DNA of 64,000 nt from Pseudothermotoga_B sp051235805 (GTDB lineage Bacteria; Thermotogota; Thermotogae; Thermotogales; DSM-5069), in the NCBI RefSeq assembly GCF_051235805.1, contig NZ_JBPNXV010000001.1, forward strand, positions 1 through 64,000, read 5' to 3'. The position numbers and the translations under genes were made by a program. A model generated the notes under the pieces. It saw nothing but the letters and a program-made list of their open reading frames with translations. It did no database searches and was not told the DNA's origin. This document shows positions 1-9,201 of this stretch, one piece after another (positions within the stretch are counted from its first letter, which is position 1; each line of letters opens with the position of its first letter).

Positions 1-1702
1 TCGCCCTCTCTACTACATTCACCGTCTCGTTCGTCGCTACACTCGCCTGCTGTGCCCCTTGTTGTATCTGATTCAAGATCTGTCCTATCTTGTCTGTAGC
101 TTTCTTACTCTCCTCTGCAAGTTTTCTTATCTCATCTGCTACCACCGCAAAGCCTCTTCCTGCTTCCCCTGCTCGTGCTGCCTCTATCGCTGCGTTCAAT
201 GCCAATAGATTTGTTTGCTCTGCTATAGAGTTTATCGTTTGTACTATCTCTCCTATGTTCTTTGCCCTTTCACTCAGTTGACTGACTGCTTTCTCTGTCT
301 GTGTGGCTTTCTCTTTTGTCTGTGTGATTATCTGAGCTATCAACTGTACTGCTTTTTCTCCTTCTTTTGCTGCACTATTCACCTGCGAGGCTTTCTCTGT
401 CAATTCTTGTGCTGATTTAGATACATTCTGTGCACTTGCTGCAACTTCTTGTATGCCGCTTGTTACCTCTTGTATCGATGCAGATGCGTTCTGTGCTGAT
501 TTGTTCACTTCTTCCATCTGTGAGGATAACTCTTCTGATGTGGCACTCACTTCTTCTGCTGTCGAAGCAAGGTTCTCTGCAGAAGCATGTATCTGGTTTG
601 AACCTTCTGTTATTGCCTTCATTGACTCTTTCAATGACTCAGCCATCTGTTCGAGTGCCTGCGCCATTTGTGCTACTTCATCCTTGCCTTTCGCTTCGAA
701 CTTCACAGTCAAATCTCCTTTGCCAAATTCTACTGCTTTATTTGCAAGCACCTTTATTGGCTTGGAGATCGAGGAAGCTACAAAGAATATGAGCAGCGCT
801 GCTATAGCTATCAATCCAATGAAGAGCGACAAGACTATCATAGTCAGTCTGTTCACTTGTGCAAGTACTTGCTCTTCAGGAACACTGACACCAAAGGACC
901 AACCCTTTGCGGTGTTTATTGGTGTATAAAAGACAAGATCTACCTCACCATCTGGTTTGATCACTTTACCAAGTCCACTTTCACCAGCAAGCATCTTTCT
1001 TGCCATCTCTTCTAATCCCTTGTAGCCTTCCTTAGAAGCCTCTGTGATTTTCAGCTTCATAACAACTTCCTTGTTTGGATGTGCAAGGATCAAACCAGTT
1101 GAATCGACGACCCAACCGTAACCTGCTTTACCTATCTTGATCTCTGATGCGACCTTGCTTATAGTGTCAAGTAACACAGTCGCAGCAAAAAGACCAATTG
1201 TCTTGTTGTTTTCATCCTTTACCGCAGCCGCAACGACAAAGACGTTCTTTCCCGTTGCCCTGGACACCAATGCATCACTTATTGCAACGTCCTGTCCTTG
1301 TTTCATGATTTTGATAAAGTAATCTCTGTCTGAAACTTGCGCAACATTGCCCAAGGTAGTTGGAGCAGAACCATCTGGATAGGCTATGAAAGCCATCTCG
1401 ATGTAAGGTTTGTTCTTCAAACGTGGTGGTAGGTAGTTTTTCATCAGATCGTCCCAGTTGCCGGTTTTTAGTGCGTTCATGACTGCGTTCGTACCAGCAA
1501 GCCATTCAACTTCTTTAACGATTCCATTGAGCCATTCATCGATAATGTCTGATGCCTTACCTGATACTTCCAGTGCCATTTCCTCAACATTTGAGCTGAA
1601 GGATGTCTTGACCTGAAGAAAAGTTAACAGCGCCACAACAGCAACGATTGCCACAACTGGCACTAAGATCAGTACCAGCATCTTTCCTCTCAAGCTCTTC
1701 AC
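1..1702 (-). CDS. Methyl-accepting chemotaxis protein (3' end cut off by window)
   Basis: Transmembrane chemoreceptor that senses a ligand outside the cell and signals to CheA/CheW. Read on the minus strand, the GTG start at 1702 follows a strong AAGGAGGAGGT site. The N-terminus has one membrane helix, then a dCache-like sensor region of roughly 250 residues (with YFIKIMKQG and GYGWVVDSTG-type motifs), a second membrane helix, a HAMP segment (SSISKPIKVLANKA) and the long coiled-coil signalling domain. The conserved hairpin-tip core ...INSIAEQTNLLALNAAIEAAR is encoded at about 165-235. The C-terminal tail lies outside the window. A possible promoter (TTGTCA, 19 bp, TATAAT) reads towards it, with the -10 at 1725-1730. 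The ligand cannot be told from sequence. Confidence 0.95.
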   Translation of the reverse strand, partial: MKSLRGKMLVLILVPVVAIVAVVALLTFLQVKTSFSSNVEEMALEVSGKASDIIDEWLNGIVKEVEWLAGTNAVMNALKTGNWDDLMKNYLPPRLKNKPYIEMAFIAYPDGSAPTTLGNVAQVSDRDYFIKIMKQGQDVAISDALVSRATGKNVFVVAAAVKDENNKTIGLFAATVLLDTISKVASEIKIGKAGYGWVVDSTGLILAHPNKEVVMKLKITEASKEGYKGLEEMARKMLAGESGLGKVIKPDGEVDLVFYTPINTAKGWSFGVSVPEEQVLAQVNRLTMIVLSLFIGLIAIAALLIFFVASSISKPIKVLANKAVEFGKGDLTVKFEAKGKDEVAQMAQALEQMAESLKESMKAITEGSNQIHASAENLASTAEEVSATSEELSSQMEEVNKSAQNASASIQEVTSGIQEVAASAQNVSKSAQELTEKASQVNSAAKEGEKAVQLIAQIITQTKEKATQTEKAVSQLSERAKNIGEIVQTINSIAEQTNLLALNAAIEAARAGEAGRGFAVVADEIRKLAEESKKATDKIGQILNQIQQGAQQASVATNETVNVVERA

Positions 1703-2028
1703 AAAAACCTCCTCCTTACAAAGGATTATATAACTACTGAACACTTGTGTGACAAAGGAATATTTTAGAAAAAAAGCCTACTTGGTGATACTAATCTATT
1801 AGATTTTCGTCAGCATTGCAATAAACTGTAGTAATTGTAAAATTCACAGAGGTCTGCAGACTGATACGTTCGTTTTTTGACATGTCAACTTTTGGAACTA
1901 AATAATGTATTTTTACAGCAGACGGATGCGTAGAGCTGTTTACCTTAGCTAACTGATGACTTTGTTTATCGACTCATATGGTCTACTTATATGATTTGTT
2001 TGATATAAAATAAAAGTGAGGTGATAGA
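1703..2028. promoter_or_regulatory. Intergenic region with a 12-bp palindrome
   Basis: This 326-bp divergent gap holds the promoters of the chemoreceptor (minus) and the ABC importer (plus). A perfect palindrome TTGACATGTCAA lies at 1877-1888 and contains a TTGACA hexamer on both strands. It could be an operator or a -35 element. A weak -10-like TATAAA lies at 2004-2009, ahead of the GAGGTGAT ribosome site of the gene at 2029. No gene is evident here. Confidence 0.4.
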
Positions 2029-2937
2029 ATGAAGATGCTGCTGATTTTGGTGTTGTTGGTATCGGTGAGTGTTTTTTCTTTCAATGTACTTGTTCCGGCT
2101 GGTCCAACTGTAGTCAGTGTAGTTGGATTGCTTGAAGGAAGAGTCACATCAGAGGTGCCTTTGAAGATCGATTTTTGGAGAACACTCGATCAAGTGAACG
2201 CCCAGATAACTGCAAAGTCTGTTGACATAGTGATTCTGCCTGTGTCAATAGGTACAACGTTGTATTTGAAAAACGTAGATTTGAGACTTGCTGCTGTGAC
2301 GCTTTGGAGTGGTTTCTACGTAGTTACAAAGGATCTACAGCTTGGTTCCTTAGAAGATCTCAATGGCAAAGAGATCTACACTCCACAAGGAAAAGGGCAA
2401 ACTGGTGACGTTTTGACAAGGTTTTTGATAGGTAGGTACAACTTGTCCAACACATCGATCAAGTATGCGGTTCAAAATGAGATAGTTGCGCTCATGAGTG
2501 CGGGAAAGGTAAAGATAGCTGTTCTTCCTGAACCATTTGTCACCCTTGCTGTGAAGAACGCCTCTGCATCTATTGCCTTTGATCTACAAGAGATTTGGTC
2601 AAAACTCACCGGCAAACCTGCCCAGCTACCAATAACGGGAGTCTTTGTTAGAGGTGATCTGCTCGAGAAATCAGAACAGCTGTTATTTGCACTTGAAGCA
2701 CTGAAAAGATCAATTGATTACGCAATGCAAAATAAAAGAGAGGTCTCTGAACTTTCTGCAAAGTATTTGGGTGGCATGAACCCTGCTGTCATAGAACAGG
2801 CGCTGGAAAGAACGATTTATAGGTACAACTCTGCCAAAGAAAAGAAAGAAGAGATCATCTTCTATCTGAGTGTTGTCAATCAAATAGAACCAGAGGCTGT
2901 GCCCAGAGTGCCAGATGACGACTTTTTCGCGTTTTAA
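2029..2937 (+). CDS. ABC transporter substrate-binding protein, NitT/TauT/ThiY-like
   Basis: Exported solute-binding protein of 302 residues that should deliver a small organic or anionic substrate to the permease encoded next. It begins with a signal peptide (MKMLLILVLLVSVSVFSF). The body has the two-lobe pattern of the NMT1/SsuA-like family, for example VDIVILPVSIGTTLYL and LNGKEIYTPQGKG. The ATG follows a GTGAGGTGAT ribosome site. It overlaps the permease gene by 23 bp, so the three genes at 2029-4346 form one operon. No TPP or other riboswitch was seen upstream, so thiamine precursor, sulfonate or nitrate specificity cannot be chosen. Confidence 0.85.
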   Translation: MKMLLILVLLVSVSVFSFNVLVPAGPTVVSVVGLLEGRVTSEVPLKIDFWRTLDQVNAQITAKSVDIVILPVSIGTTLYLKNVDLRLAAVTLWSGFYVVTKDLQLGSLEDLNGKEIYTPQGKGQTGDVLTRFLIGRYNLSNTSIKYAVQNEIVALMSAGKVKIAVLPEPFVTLAVKNASASIAFDLQEIWSKLTGKPAQLPITGVFVRGDLLEKSEQLLFALEALKRSIDYAMQNKREVSELSAKYLGGMNPAVIEQALERTIYRYNSAKEKKEEIIFYLSVVNQIEPEAVPRVPDDDFFAF

Positions 2938-3667
2938 GTGGTTTTTACTCGGCACTGTTTTTCTGATAGCTGTTTGGTATATTGCTTCATTGTTTGTCGG
3001 GAGTTCTTTGATCTTTCCTGCTCCACATTCTGTACTTGTGCAGATCTTTGAACTTGCAAGTTCTGGAAAATTGTTTCTTTATCTATGGCAAACCTTTTAC
3101 AAAGCCTTCTTGGGATTGTTTCTCGCATTGCTGATTGGTTTGGTGCTTGGTTTTCTAATAGGTGTGTTTAGGAGTTTTTATGAGCTCTTTCGACCACTGT
3201 TGATGGTCATTAGATCTGTACCGATCGTTTCGTGGTTGAGTACTGTGATACTCCTATGGGGTATAGGTTCAAAGAGTGTGATTTTCATCGTGTTCATTAC
3301 TCTTCTTCCCTTAGCCATCTTCAACATCGCTGAAGGAGTACGAACGGTGGATATCAGATTGCTTGAGATGGCAAAGGTCTATTCTGTGAAAAAGAAAAAG
3401 GTTTTCGTGAAGATCTATCTTGGTTCGCTTCTACCTTTCTTGCTCAGTACGATCAACCTCAGCATTGGTGGAATGTGGAAGGCTGCTATTGTTTCTGAGT
3501 ATTTGATCGGAGACAATGGACTTGGATTACAGATCTTTCAGTCAAAGTTTTATGTAGATACCCCCAAGGTATTTGCCTTTACCCTGAGTGCGGTTGTCTT
3601 TGGACTTGTGCTTGAGCTCATATTTTCTTCAATCTGGGAGAGATATTTTGGTGAAAAAAGTTCTTGA
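2915..3667 (+). CDS. ABC transporter permease, SsuC/TauC family
   Basis: Inner-membrane permease of 250 residues with about six predicted helices. The binding-protein-dependent transport signature is near residues 140-170 (EGVRTVDIRLLEMAKVYSVKKKKV), where the coupling helix contacts the ATPase. The GIGSKSVIFIVFITLLPLAIFN stretch is typical of the nitrate/sulfonate/taurine group. Its start lies inside the upstream binding-protein gene and its end overlaps the ATPase gene, so the three are translationally coupled. Substrate unknown. Confidence 0.88.
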   Translation: MTTFSRFKWFLLGTVFLIAVWYIASLFVGSSLIFPAPHSVLVQIFELASSGKLFLYLWQTFYKAFLGLFLALLIGLVLGFLIGVFRSFYELFRPLLMVIRSVPIVSWLSTVILLWGIGSKSVIFIVFITLLPLAIFNIAEGVRTVDIRLLEMAKVYSVKKKKVFVKIYLGSLLPFLLSTINLSIGGMWKAAIVSEYLIGDNGLGLQIFQSKFYVDTPKVFAFTLSAVVFGLVLELIFSSIWERYFGEKSS

Positions 3668-4346
3668 GTTAACCAACGTGTGCAAAGATTTTGGAAAGCT
3701 GAAGGTACTCAAAGACATAACTTTAACTGTCTGTGAAGGAGAGTCTGTTGCAATAGTTGGTAAGTCGGGTTGCGGAAAGACAACTCTTTTGCGAATCATC
3801 GCATCTCTTGAAAGTCCAAGTTGTGGAGAGGTGAAAAGAGAATTTCAGAGAATCGGTTATGTTTTTCAAGAAGATCGATTGATACCTTGGTGTACGGCAT
3901 ATGAAAATCTGTTCTTTGTGTGTGAGGAAGATGAGAAGATACTTGACGTCTTAAGGCTCGTTGGTCTTGAGAGTTTCAAAGATTACAAGCCAAGAAAGCT
4001 GAGCGGTGGCATGAGGCAGAGGCTGAATTTGGCGCGGGCTATAGTAACGAATCCTGGTTTGATTCTTTTCGATGAACCGTTTCAGAGCTTGGATCTTGTG
4101 ACAAAGTCAAAGTTGATCGACGATCTACGAGTGATACTGAAAAAGGTTGGTACGACATACATATTGGTCACTCACGACATAAGAGAAGCAGCTTGTCTAT
4201 CTCAAAGGATATATGTCCTTGCCGGTCAGCCAGCGACGATAGTCGAACGAATTGATCTTGACAGAGAAATCGGCGATCTGTTCGATCCCGAGCTTCTGCA
4301 CGTAGAACAAAGAATTCTCTCACTGGAGAGAGAAAACGATCGTTGA
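3651..4346 (+). CDS. ABC transporter ATP-binding protein, NitT/TauT family
   Basis: Cytoplasmic ATPase of about 231 residues that powers the permease encoded just upstream. It shows a Walker A (GKSGCGKTTLL), a Q-loop (GYVFQEDRLIPW), the signature LSGGMRQRLNLARA, a Walker B (LILFDEPFQSLD) and the switch histidine (VTHDIREA). I choose GTG at 3651 because a GGGAGAG site sits upstream and the family N-terminus (KVLELTNVCKDFG) begins there. TTG at 3648 is possible. The reading frame stays open further upstream inside the permease gene, but that part does not look like the family. The overlap with the permease is 17 bp. Confidence 0.9.
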   Translation: MKKVLELTNVCKDFGKLKVLKDITLTVCEGESVAIVGKSGCGKTTLLRIIASLESPSCGEVKREFQRIGYVFQEDRLIPWCTAYENLFFVCEEDEKILDVLRLVGLESFKDYKPRKLSGGMRQRLNLARAIVTNPGLILFDEPFQSLDLVTKSKLIDDLRVILKKVGTTYILVTHDIREAACLSQRIYVLAGQPATIVERIDLDREIGDLFDPELLHVEQRILSLERENDR

Positions 4347-4527
4347 CTCAACTTCTGTTTAGAAAAGATTCCCAGATAGCTTTCTGCGTGTATATTTCGA
4401 TGATTCAGAGTCCACCTGTGATCCAACAATGAAGAGCTTTGTTCTGCAAAGGTGTTATCATTTGATAGGACGATTCTACCAAGGGGTAAGGTTTTCGATC
4501 TAACTGATCGTTGAAGGAGGGGTTAAG

Positions 4528-5004
4528 ATGTGGATGGTGATCTCTGACACTCACGACAATCTCTTAAAGATAAGACATTTCATTGAAGAGGCAATTAGAA
4601 GAGGTGTCACCCATGTGTTTCATTGTGGGGATATCGTTTCGCCATTTGCGCTGAGTGAGATTATGAACGATGGCTTCGATCTGCATGGTGTCTTTGGCAA
4701 CAACGACGGAGAGATCATTCTGCTCAATCAAAAGTCCTCTGGAAGGATCAGAAAAGGACCACTCGAACTCTTGATCGATGGTTACAGAATACTTTTGATG
4801 CACGAACCTTCTGCCCTCGATGCGTTGCTGGAATCGAATTACTACGACTTTATTTTTTATGGACATACACACAGAGTAGACATGAGAAGAACCGAAAAAA
4901 CGGTCTTGATAAACCCAGGTGATGCGAGTGGCTATCTTGCCAAGGAGGCAACGGTCGTCTTTGTAAACCCGCAGACCAAAGAAGTAGAGCTTTATCGAGC
5001 CTGA
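4528..5004 (+). CDS. Metallophosphoesterase, YfcE/MJ0936 type
   Basis: Small calcineurin-like phosphoesterase of 158 residues with the dimetal motifs in order: SDTHDN (near 7), GDIV (near 37), GNNDG (near 59), and MHEP then GHTH near 112-114. Members hydrolyse phosphodiesters in vitro; the natural substrate here is unknown. The ATG follows a GGAGGGG ribosome site. The gene stands alone between the ABC operon and the SRP/ribosomal operon, with about 180 bp upstream and 200 bp downstream. Confidence 0.9.
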   Translation: MWMVISDTHDNLLKIRHFIEEAIRRGVTHVFHCGDIVSPFALSEIMNDGFDLHGVFGNNDGEIILLNQKSSGRIRKGPLELLIDGYRILLMHEPSALDALLESNYYDFIFYGHTHRVDMRRTEKTVLINPGDASGYLAKEATVVFVNPQTKEVELYRA

Positions 5005-5208
5005 AAGATGTATTATCTGGAAAGTCATTTATTTCTGGACCTTCGAAGTGTATATTACATTTGAATTGCTTTGATTTGTGCATTCGGATAACACACCCAA
5101 CTATTGCAACATATGTGTAATATAAAAGTGGACAAGCCGTTTCTTATGTGCACTGTTTTTAATTGATTTTCCCTGGTTTATGGTTTAACATTCAGAGAGG
5201 TGTTTGCT

Positions 5209-6510
5209 GTGTTTGAGAATCTTCAGGAGAAGTTAGGCAAAATATTCAAATCAATAACTGGTCAGGGAAGATTGACCGAAAAGAATATCAGCGAAGCAGT
5301 CAGGCAGGTTAAACTGTCTCTGCTCGAAGCTGATGTGAACTTCAAAGTTGTAAAAGAATTCATAGATTCCGTGAAAGAAAAGGCACTCGGTGAAGAAGTG
5401 CTGAAAAGTTTCACTCCTGATCAGCAGTTCATCAAGATCGTTCGTGATGAGCTGATAAACATAATGGGGAACTCTGCTGTGCCTTTGAATTTGAAGCACC
5501 ATCCCTCTGTTGTGATGCTCGTGGGTCTTCAGGGAAGTGGAAAGACTACCACAGCCGCAAAACTTGCAAACCATCTGAGAAGATCTGGTAGGAATGTCCT
5601 GCTCGTTGCTGCTGATACATACAGACCTGCAGCGATAGACCAACTTGAAAAGCTCGGCAGATCCATTCAAGTGAATGTTTTCGTAGGAGACAGAAAGGAT
5701 CCTGTGAAGATAGTGAAAGAAGCTCTCCAACATGCCAAGAACTCACAGTACAACGTGATCATTCTCGACACAGCCGGCAGACTCCATATAGACGATGAGA
5801 TGATGAGAGAGCTGGAGCAAGTTAGAGAACTGTCACAGCCAGATGAGATTCTCATGGTCGTCGATGCGATGGTTGGACAAGATGCGGTTAATTCTGCAGC
5901 GGAGTTCAACAGAAGACTTGAGCTCACTGGTTTCATCGTAACCAAAATGGATGGAGATGCGCGTGGTGGTGTGATTCTTTCAATCAGTCATGTCACGGGA
6001 AAACCTGTGAAATTCGTTGGTGTTGGAGAAAAGATAGATGCATTTGAACAGTTTCACCCAGATAGAGTTGCAGCGAGAATTCTCGGTATGGGTGATGTAC
6101 TGACTTTGATCGAAAAAGCAGAGAAAGAACTCGATGCGCAGAAGATGGAAAAAATGGGGAAGAAGATGTTACAAGCCGAGTTCACGCTCGAAGATTTTCA
6201 AGAGCAACTCAAAGAGATGAAAAAGCTTGGTCCTCTCTCATCGCTGATGGAGATGTTGCCTGGTGCACCAAAAGTGGATCTACAAGCGAGTGAACAACAG
6301 TTAAAACGCGTCGAAGCGATAATCAATTCCATGACGCCAGAGGAAAGAAGAAATCCCAGGGTTTTGAACGCGAGCAGAAAGCAAAGGATAGCAAAGGGTA
6401 GCGGCACAACGGTTCAAGATGTGAACAAACTCCTCAAATCTTATGAAGAGATGAAAGAGATGATGAAGAGGTTAAAACACGGGAAGCTCAGACTTCCGTT
6501 CAAAATATGA
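5209..6510 (+). CDS. ffh: Signal recognition particle protein Ffh (SRP54)
   Basis: GTPase that binds the SRP RNA (encoded at 48186-48458) and delivers nascent membrane proteins to FtsY. The 433-residue protein has the N domain, then the G domain with GLQGSGKTTTAAKLA (G1), LDTAGRLHID (G3) and TKMDGDARGG (G4/G5 region), and a methionine-rich M domain (EMKKLGPLSSLMEMLPG, and MTPEERRNP for RNA binding). I choose GTG at 5209 because the product then starts MFENLQEKLG as in the family and the GAGAGGTG site is 6 bp away. GTG at 5200 is less likely. It opens the operon that runs to lepB. Confidence 0.97.
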   Translation: MFENLQEKLGKIFKSITGQGRLTEKNISEAVRQVKLSLLEADVNFKVVKEFIDSVKEKALGEEVLKSFTPDQQFIKIVRDELINIMGNSAVPLNLKHHPSVVMLVGLQGSGKTTTAAKLANHLRRSGRNVLLVAADTYRPAAIDQLEKLGRSIQVNVFVGDRKDPVKIVKEALQHAKNSQYNVIILDTAGRLHIDDEMMRELEQVRELSQPDEILMVVDAMVGQDAVNSAAEFNRRLELTGFIVTKMDGDARGGVILSISHVTGKPVKFVGVGEKIDAFEQFHPDRVAARILGMGDVLTLIEKAEKELDAQKMEKMGKKMLQAEFTLEDFQEQLKEMKKLGPLSSLMEMLPGAPKVDLQASEQQLKRVEAIINSMTPEERRNPRVLNASRKQRIAKGSGTTVQDVNKLLKSYEEMKEMMKRLKHGKLRLPFKI

Positions 6511-6524
6511 CAGGAGGTGTAAAG

Positions 6525-6821
6525 GTGGTAAGGATAAGATTAACTCGCATGGGAAAGAGGCACATGCCTTTCTACAGGATCGTAGTGGTGGACTCAAGGA
6601 AAAAACGTGACGGAGCGTACATCGAGTCTATTGGGTATTACAACCCTCTCAAAGAACCTGCACAAATCAATCTAAACGTCGAGAAAGCAACTGAGTGGAT
6701 TCTAAAAGGAGCGCAGCCGAGTGACACGGTTGCAGATATTCTGAGCAAAGCTGGGGTTCTGAAGAAAGTTCACGAGATCAAATACGCGAAAAAGGAGAAA
6801 AGTGATGAAGGAGTTAGTTGA
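6525..6821 (+). CDS. rpsP: 30S ribosomal protein S16
   Basis: Small-subunit protein of about 98 residues, starting VRIRLTRMGKRHMPFYRIVV and continuing with GAYIESIGYYNP, the diagnostic S16 block. GTG at 6525 is chosen because a CAGGAGGTG site ends five bases upstream. It lies 14 bp after ffh and overlaps the KH-protein gene by 17 bp. The tail (YAKKEKSDEGVS) is charged, as is common in this family. Confidence 0.96.
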   Translation: MVRIRLTRMGKRHMPFYRIVVVDSRKKRDGAYIESIGYYNPLKEPAQINLNVEKATEWILKGAQPSDTVADILSKAGVLKKVHEIKYAKKEKSDEGVS

Positions 6822-7029
6822 GTACATTCTCAAGGGTATAGTGAAACACCCTGAAGACGTCGTTGTAGTAGAGTTTGATGAAAATGACAGTAAAGTCATC
6901 GAGATAGTGGTGAACGAAGAAGACGTAGGTCAAGTAATTGGCAAGGATGGCAGAACGATTAAGTCTCTCAAAGTTTTGCTATCAGCACTTTTGGACAACG
7001 AAGATTTCACTCTAAGGGTGATAAGGTGA
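6805..7029 (+). CDS. khpA: KH-domain RNA-binding protein KhpA (YlqC)
   Basis: Single KH-domain protein of 74 residues with the GxxG RNA-binding loop (GQVIGKDGRTIKSLKVLL). In other bacteria KhpA pairs with KhpB/Jag and affects cell size and small RNAs. Its place between rpsP and rimM is the standard location. ATG at 6805 is preferred over GTG at 6802 because it gives 7 bp from the AAGGAG site. The stop overlaps the rimM start (GTGA). Confidence 0.93.
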   Translation: MKELVEYILKGIVKHPEDVVVVEFDENDSKVIEIVVNEEDVGQVIGKDGRTIKSLKVLLSALLDNEDFTLRVIR

Positions 7030-7532
7030 AAGACTACGTTGTTGTTGGTACAATCGCAAAAACGCACGGCTTATTTGGAGATGTAAGAATTAAACCAACG
7101 ACAAATGTGCTTGAGATCTTCAAAGAGCTGAAAGAACTTTTCATATACGACAGTTCTCGCAATGAAGTGTACAAAGTTGAGTTAGAGCATATCAAGAGAA
7201 GTGGAAAAACATTCCTTGCCAAATTAGTTGGAATTGACGACGAAAGAACTGCAAAACAGATCGTGGGACTTGATTTGGTTGTGAAAGTCGAGAATTTGCC
7301 AAGGTTGAATTCACCTGATGAATATTACTACTACGAATTACTCGATTTAGATGTCTATGATCAAAACGGCGATTTTTTGGGCAAGATTTGTGACATCATC
7401 ACCACAGGTTCCAATGAAGTTATAGTGGTGAAAAACAACGAACAAGAGATCTTGCTGCCGATGATACACGATTACGTGATAGGATTTGAGAGACAAAGGC
7501 GTTTGGTTGTCAAGATGCCGGAGTGGATTTAA
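7026..7532 (+). CDS. rimM: Ribosome maturation factor RimM
   Basis: 16S rRNA processing factor of 168 residues that assists assembly of the 30S head, near S19. The N-terminal barrel opens VVGTIAKTHGLFGDVRIKP, the diagnostic motif. The C-terminal PRC barrel has YYYYELLDLDVYDQNGDFLGKI and ends ILLPMIHDYV. GTG start at 7026 overlaps the khpA stop, and its TAA overlaps the trmD ATG by one base, which indicates tight coupling. Confidence 0.96.
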   Translation: MKDYVVVGTIAKTHGLFGDVRIKPTTNVLEIFKELKELFIYDSSRNEVYKVELEHIKRSGKTFLAKLVGIDDERTAKQIVGLDLVVKVENLPRLNSPDEYYYYELLDLDVYDQNGDFLGKICDIITTGSNEVIVVKNNEQEILLPMIHDYVIGFERQRRLVVKMPEWI

Positions 7533-8272
7533 TGAGAATTTTGATAGCGACCATCTTTCCAGAGTTTGTAGCTTCAGTCAGGGAATACGGAGTCATTGGT
7601 CAAGCTGTGAAGAACGAGGTACTGCAAATAGAGATTTTGAATTTCAGAGATTTCACAGAAGATAAGCACAGAGTCGTCGACGATTATCCTTACGGTGGAG
7701 GTCCTGGTATGGTGATGAAACCAGAGCCATTTTTCAGGGTTTACAATTACTGCAGTGAAAAGTACGGTGGTCTCTTTACAGTCTTGACCTCACCGCAGGG
7801 AATAAGATTTGATAACAGCGTTGCGAAAAGTCTTTCACAGAAGGAGAATTTATTGATCTTCTGTGGGAGATATGAGGGCGTTGATGAGCGAGTAAGCAAG
7901 ATCGTAGATCTTGAGTTATCAATAGGAGACTATGTTCTCAGCGGTGGAGAGCTCGCGGCAATGGTGATCTGTGATGTTGTGAGTAGGTTTGTACCAAAGG
8001 TGGTCGAAGAGGAATCTGTGAAGAGAGATTCCTTTTACAGCGATTTACTGGATTATCCTCATTACACACGTCCGGCGGATTTCAACGGTATGAAGGTCCC
8101 AGAGATTCTCCTGAGTGGAGATCATGAGAAAATAGAGCTGTATAGGACTGCAGAAAGTCTGAAGAGAACGGCACTACGTAGACCAGATCTTTTCATAAAA
8201 AGGCAATTCTCAGAGCAAGAGAAAAAAGCTCTGATTTGGCTTATTAGGGAGTTGAAAGACAATGCTGAGTGA
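7532..8272 (+). CDS. trmD: tRNA (guanine-N1)-methyltransferase TrmD
   Basis: SPOUT-class enzyme making m1G37 in tRNAs from S-adenosylmethionine, which prevents +1 frameshifting. The 246 residues include IATIFPEF at the N-terminus, YPYGGGPGMVMKPEP, the trefoil-knot segment FCGRYEGVDERV and SIGDYVLSGGELAAM, and HYTRPADF. ATG at 7532 overlaps the rimM stop. It overlaps the next gene by 11 bp. Confidence 0.97.
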   Translation: MRILIATIFPEFVASVREYGVIGQAVKNEVLQIEILNFRDFTEDKHRVVDDYPYGGGPGMVMKPEPFFRVYNYCSEKYGGLFTVLTSPQGIRFDNSVAKSLSQKENLLIFCGRYEGVDERVSKIVDLELSIGDYVLSGGELAAMVICDVVSRFVPKVVEEESVKRDSFYSDLLDYPHYTRPADFNGMKVPEILLSGDHEKIELYRTAESLKRTALRRPDLFIKRQFSEQEKKALIWLIRELKDNAE

Positions 8273-8831
8273 TGTACGAGTAGCGTTGATACATTATCCT
8301 GTCCTTGGGAAAGATGGTAGAATTGTCTCAAGTGCCGTTACAAATCTCGATGTGCATGATATTGCTAGGACAGCGCGAACTTACAATCTGAAAAAGTATT
8401 ATGTGGTGACAAATCTTCCTGCGCAACAAGAAGTTGTCAGAACGGTACTCAGATATTGGATCGATAGTTATGGCAGAGAGAGGAATTTCAGTAGAACCCA
8501 GGCTCTTGAACTTGTTGAAATAAGATCATACATAGAAGAGGTTCTTGAAAGCATAAAACAGGACACAGGTAAGGAACCATTGAAGTTTTTCACCTCAGCT
8601 AGGAAGAGGCAAAATTCTTTGAGTTATCAAGAGGCACGGTCTTTGATTAGAACCACTGATAGACCTGTTCTAATATTTCTTGGTACCAGCTGGGGCTTAG
8701 CCAATGAAGTTCTACAGATCTGTGACTATGCGCTGGAGCCAATTCGTGCGGGATCTGATTACAACCATCTTTCGGTTAGGGCGGCAGCAGCGATAATCAT
8801 CGACAGGCTTATTGGAGAAAAGGAGGGATAA
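8262..8831 (+). CDS. SPOUT-fold RNA methyltransferase (TM1570-like)
   Basis: Protein of 189 residues from the alpha/beta-knot family that sits between trmD and rplS in Thermotogales. Features seen: VALIHYPVLGKDGRI near the N-terminus, HDIARTARTYNLKKYYVV, then a knot-like FLGTSWGLANEVLQICDYALEPI and NHLSVRAAAAIIIDRLIG, which resemble SAM-binding SPOUT enzymes. The RNA target is not known. It lies 3 bp ahead of rplS, so a role in ribosome or tRNA maturation is inferred from position. Confidence 0.88.
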   Translation: MLSDVRVALIHYPVLGKDGRIVSSAVTNLDVHDIARTARTYNLKKYYVVTNLPAQQEVVRTVLRYWIDSYGRERNFSRTQALELVEIRSYIEEVLESIKQDTGKEPLKFFTSARKRQNSLSYQEARSLIRTTDRPVLIFLGTSWGLANEVLQICDYALEPIRAGSDYNHLSVRAAAAIIIDRLIGEKEG

Positions 8832-8834
8832 ACT

Positions 8835-9200
8835 ATGAGCATGGACAACCTCGTGAGGATAGTTGAAAAAGATCAGTACAAGCAGTTGCCAGAGTTCAGA
8901 CCAGGTGACACTGTGAGAGTTCATGTCAAAGTCGTCGAAGGTGGTAAAGAGAGAATACAGGTTTTCGAAGGAATAGTGATCAGTATCAGAGGTTCTGGTT
9001 TGGGCAAAACCTTTACCGTCAGAAAGATTGCCAGCGGCGGAGTAGGTGTCGAAAGGACATTTCCATATCACGCACCAGTTGTTGAAAAAATCGAAGTGGT
9101 GAGAAAATCGTTAGCGCGTCGTGCGAAGTTGTACTACATAAGAGATGTCAAGGGCAAGATCAAACTCAAGGAACGCAAAGAGAAGGAGTCCAAGGAGTAA
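8835..9200 (+). CDS. rplS: 50S ribosomal protein L19
   Basis: Large-subunit protein of up to 121 residues near the intersubunit bridge. Diagnostic segments are FRPGDTVRVHVKVVEGGKERIQVFEGIVI and VERTFPYHAPVVEKIEVV, then RRAKLYYIRD. ATG at 8835 sits after AAAGGAGGG; a second ATG at 8841 is possible. The lysine and glutamate-rich tail (KERKEKESKE) runs up to the ribosome site of lepB. Confidence 0.97.
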   Translation: MSMDNLVRIVEKDQYKQLPEFRPGDTVRVHVKVVEGGKERIQVFEGIVISIRGSGLGKTFTVRKIASGGVGVERTFPYHAPVVEKIEVVRKSLARRAKLYYIRDVKGKIKLKERKEKESKE

Positions 9201-9201
9201 G

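Noticed and set aside
1..1320. Several plus-strand frames rich in serine, alanine, leucine and cysteine
   Set aside because: They are antisense to the helical, alanine-rich chemoreceptor signalling domain.
2029..4346. Thiamine-precursor (ThiXYZ) transporter with TPP riboswitch
   Set aside because: No TPP riboswitch pattern lies upstream, and the binding protein cannot be assigned to a substrate.
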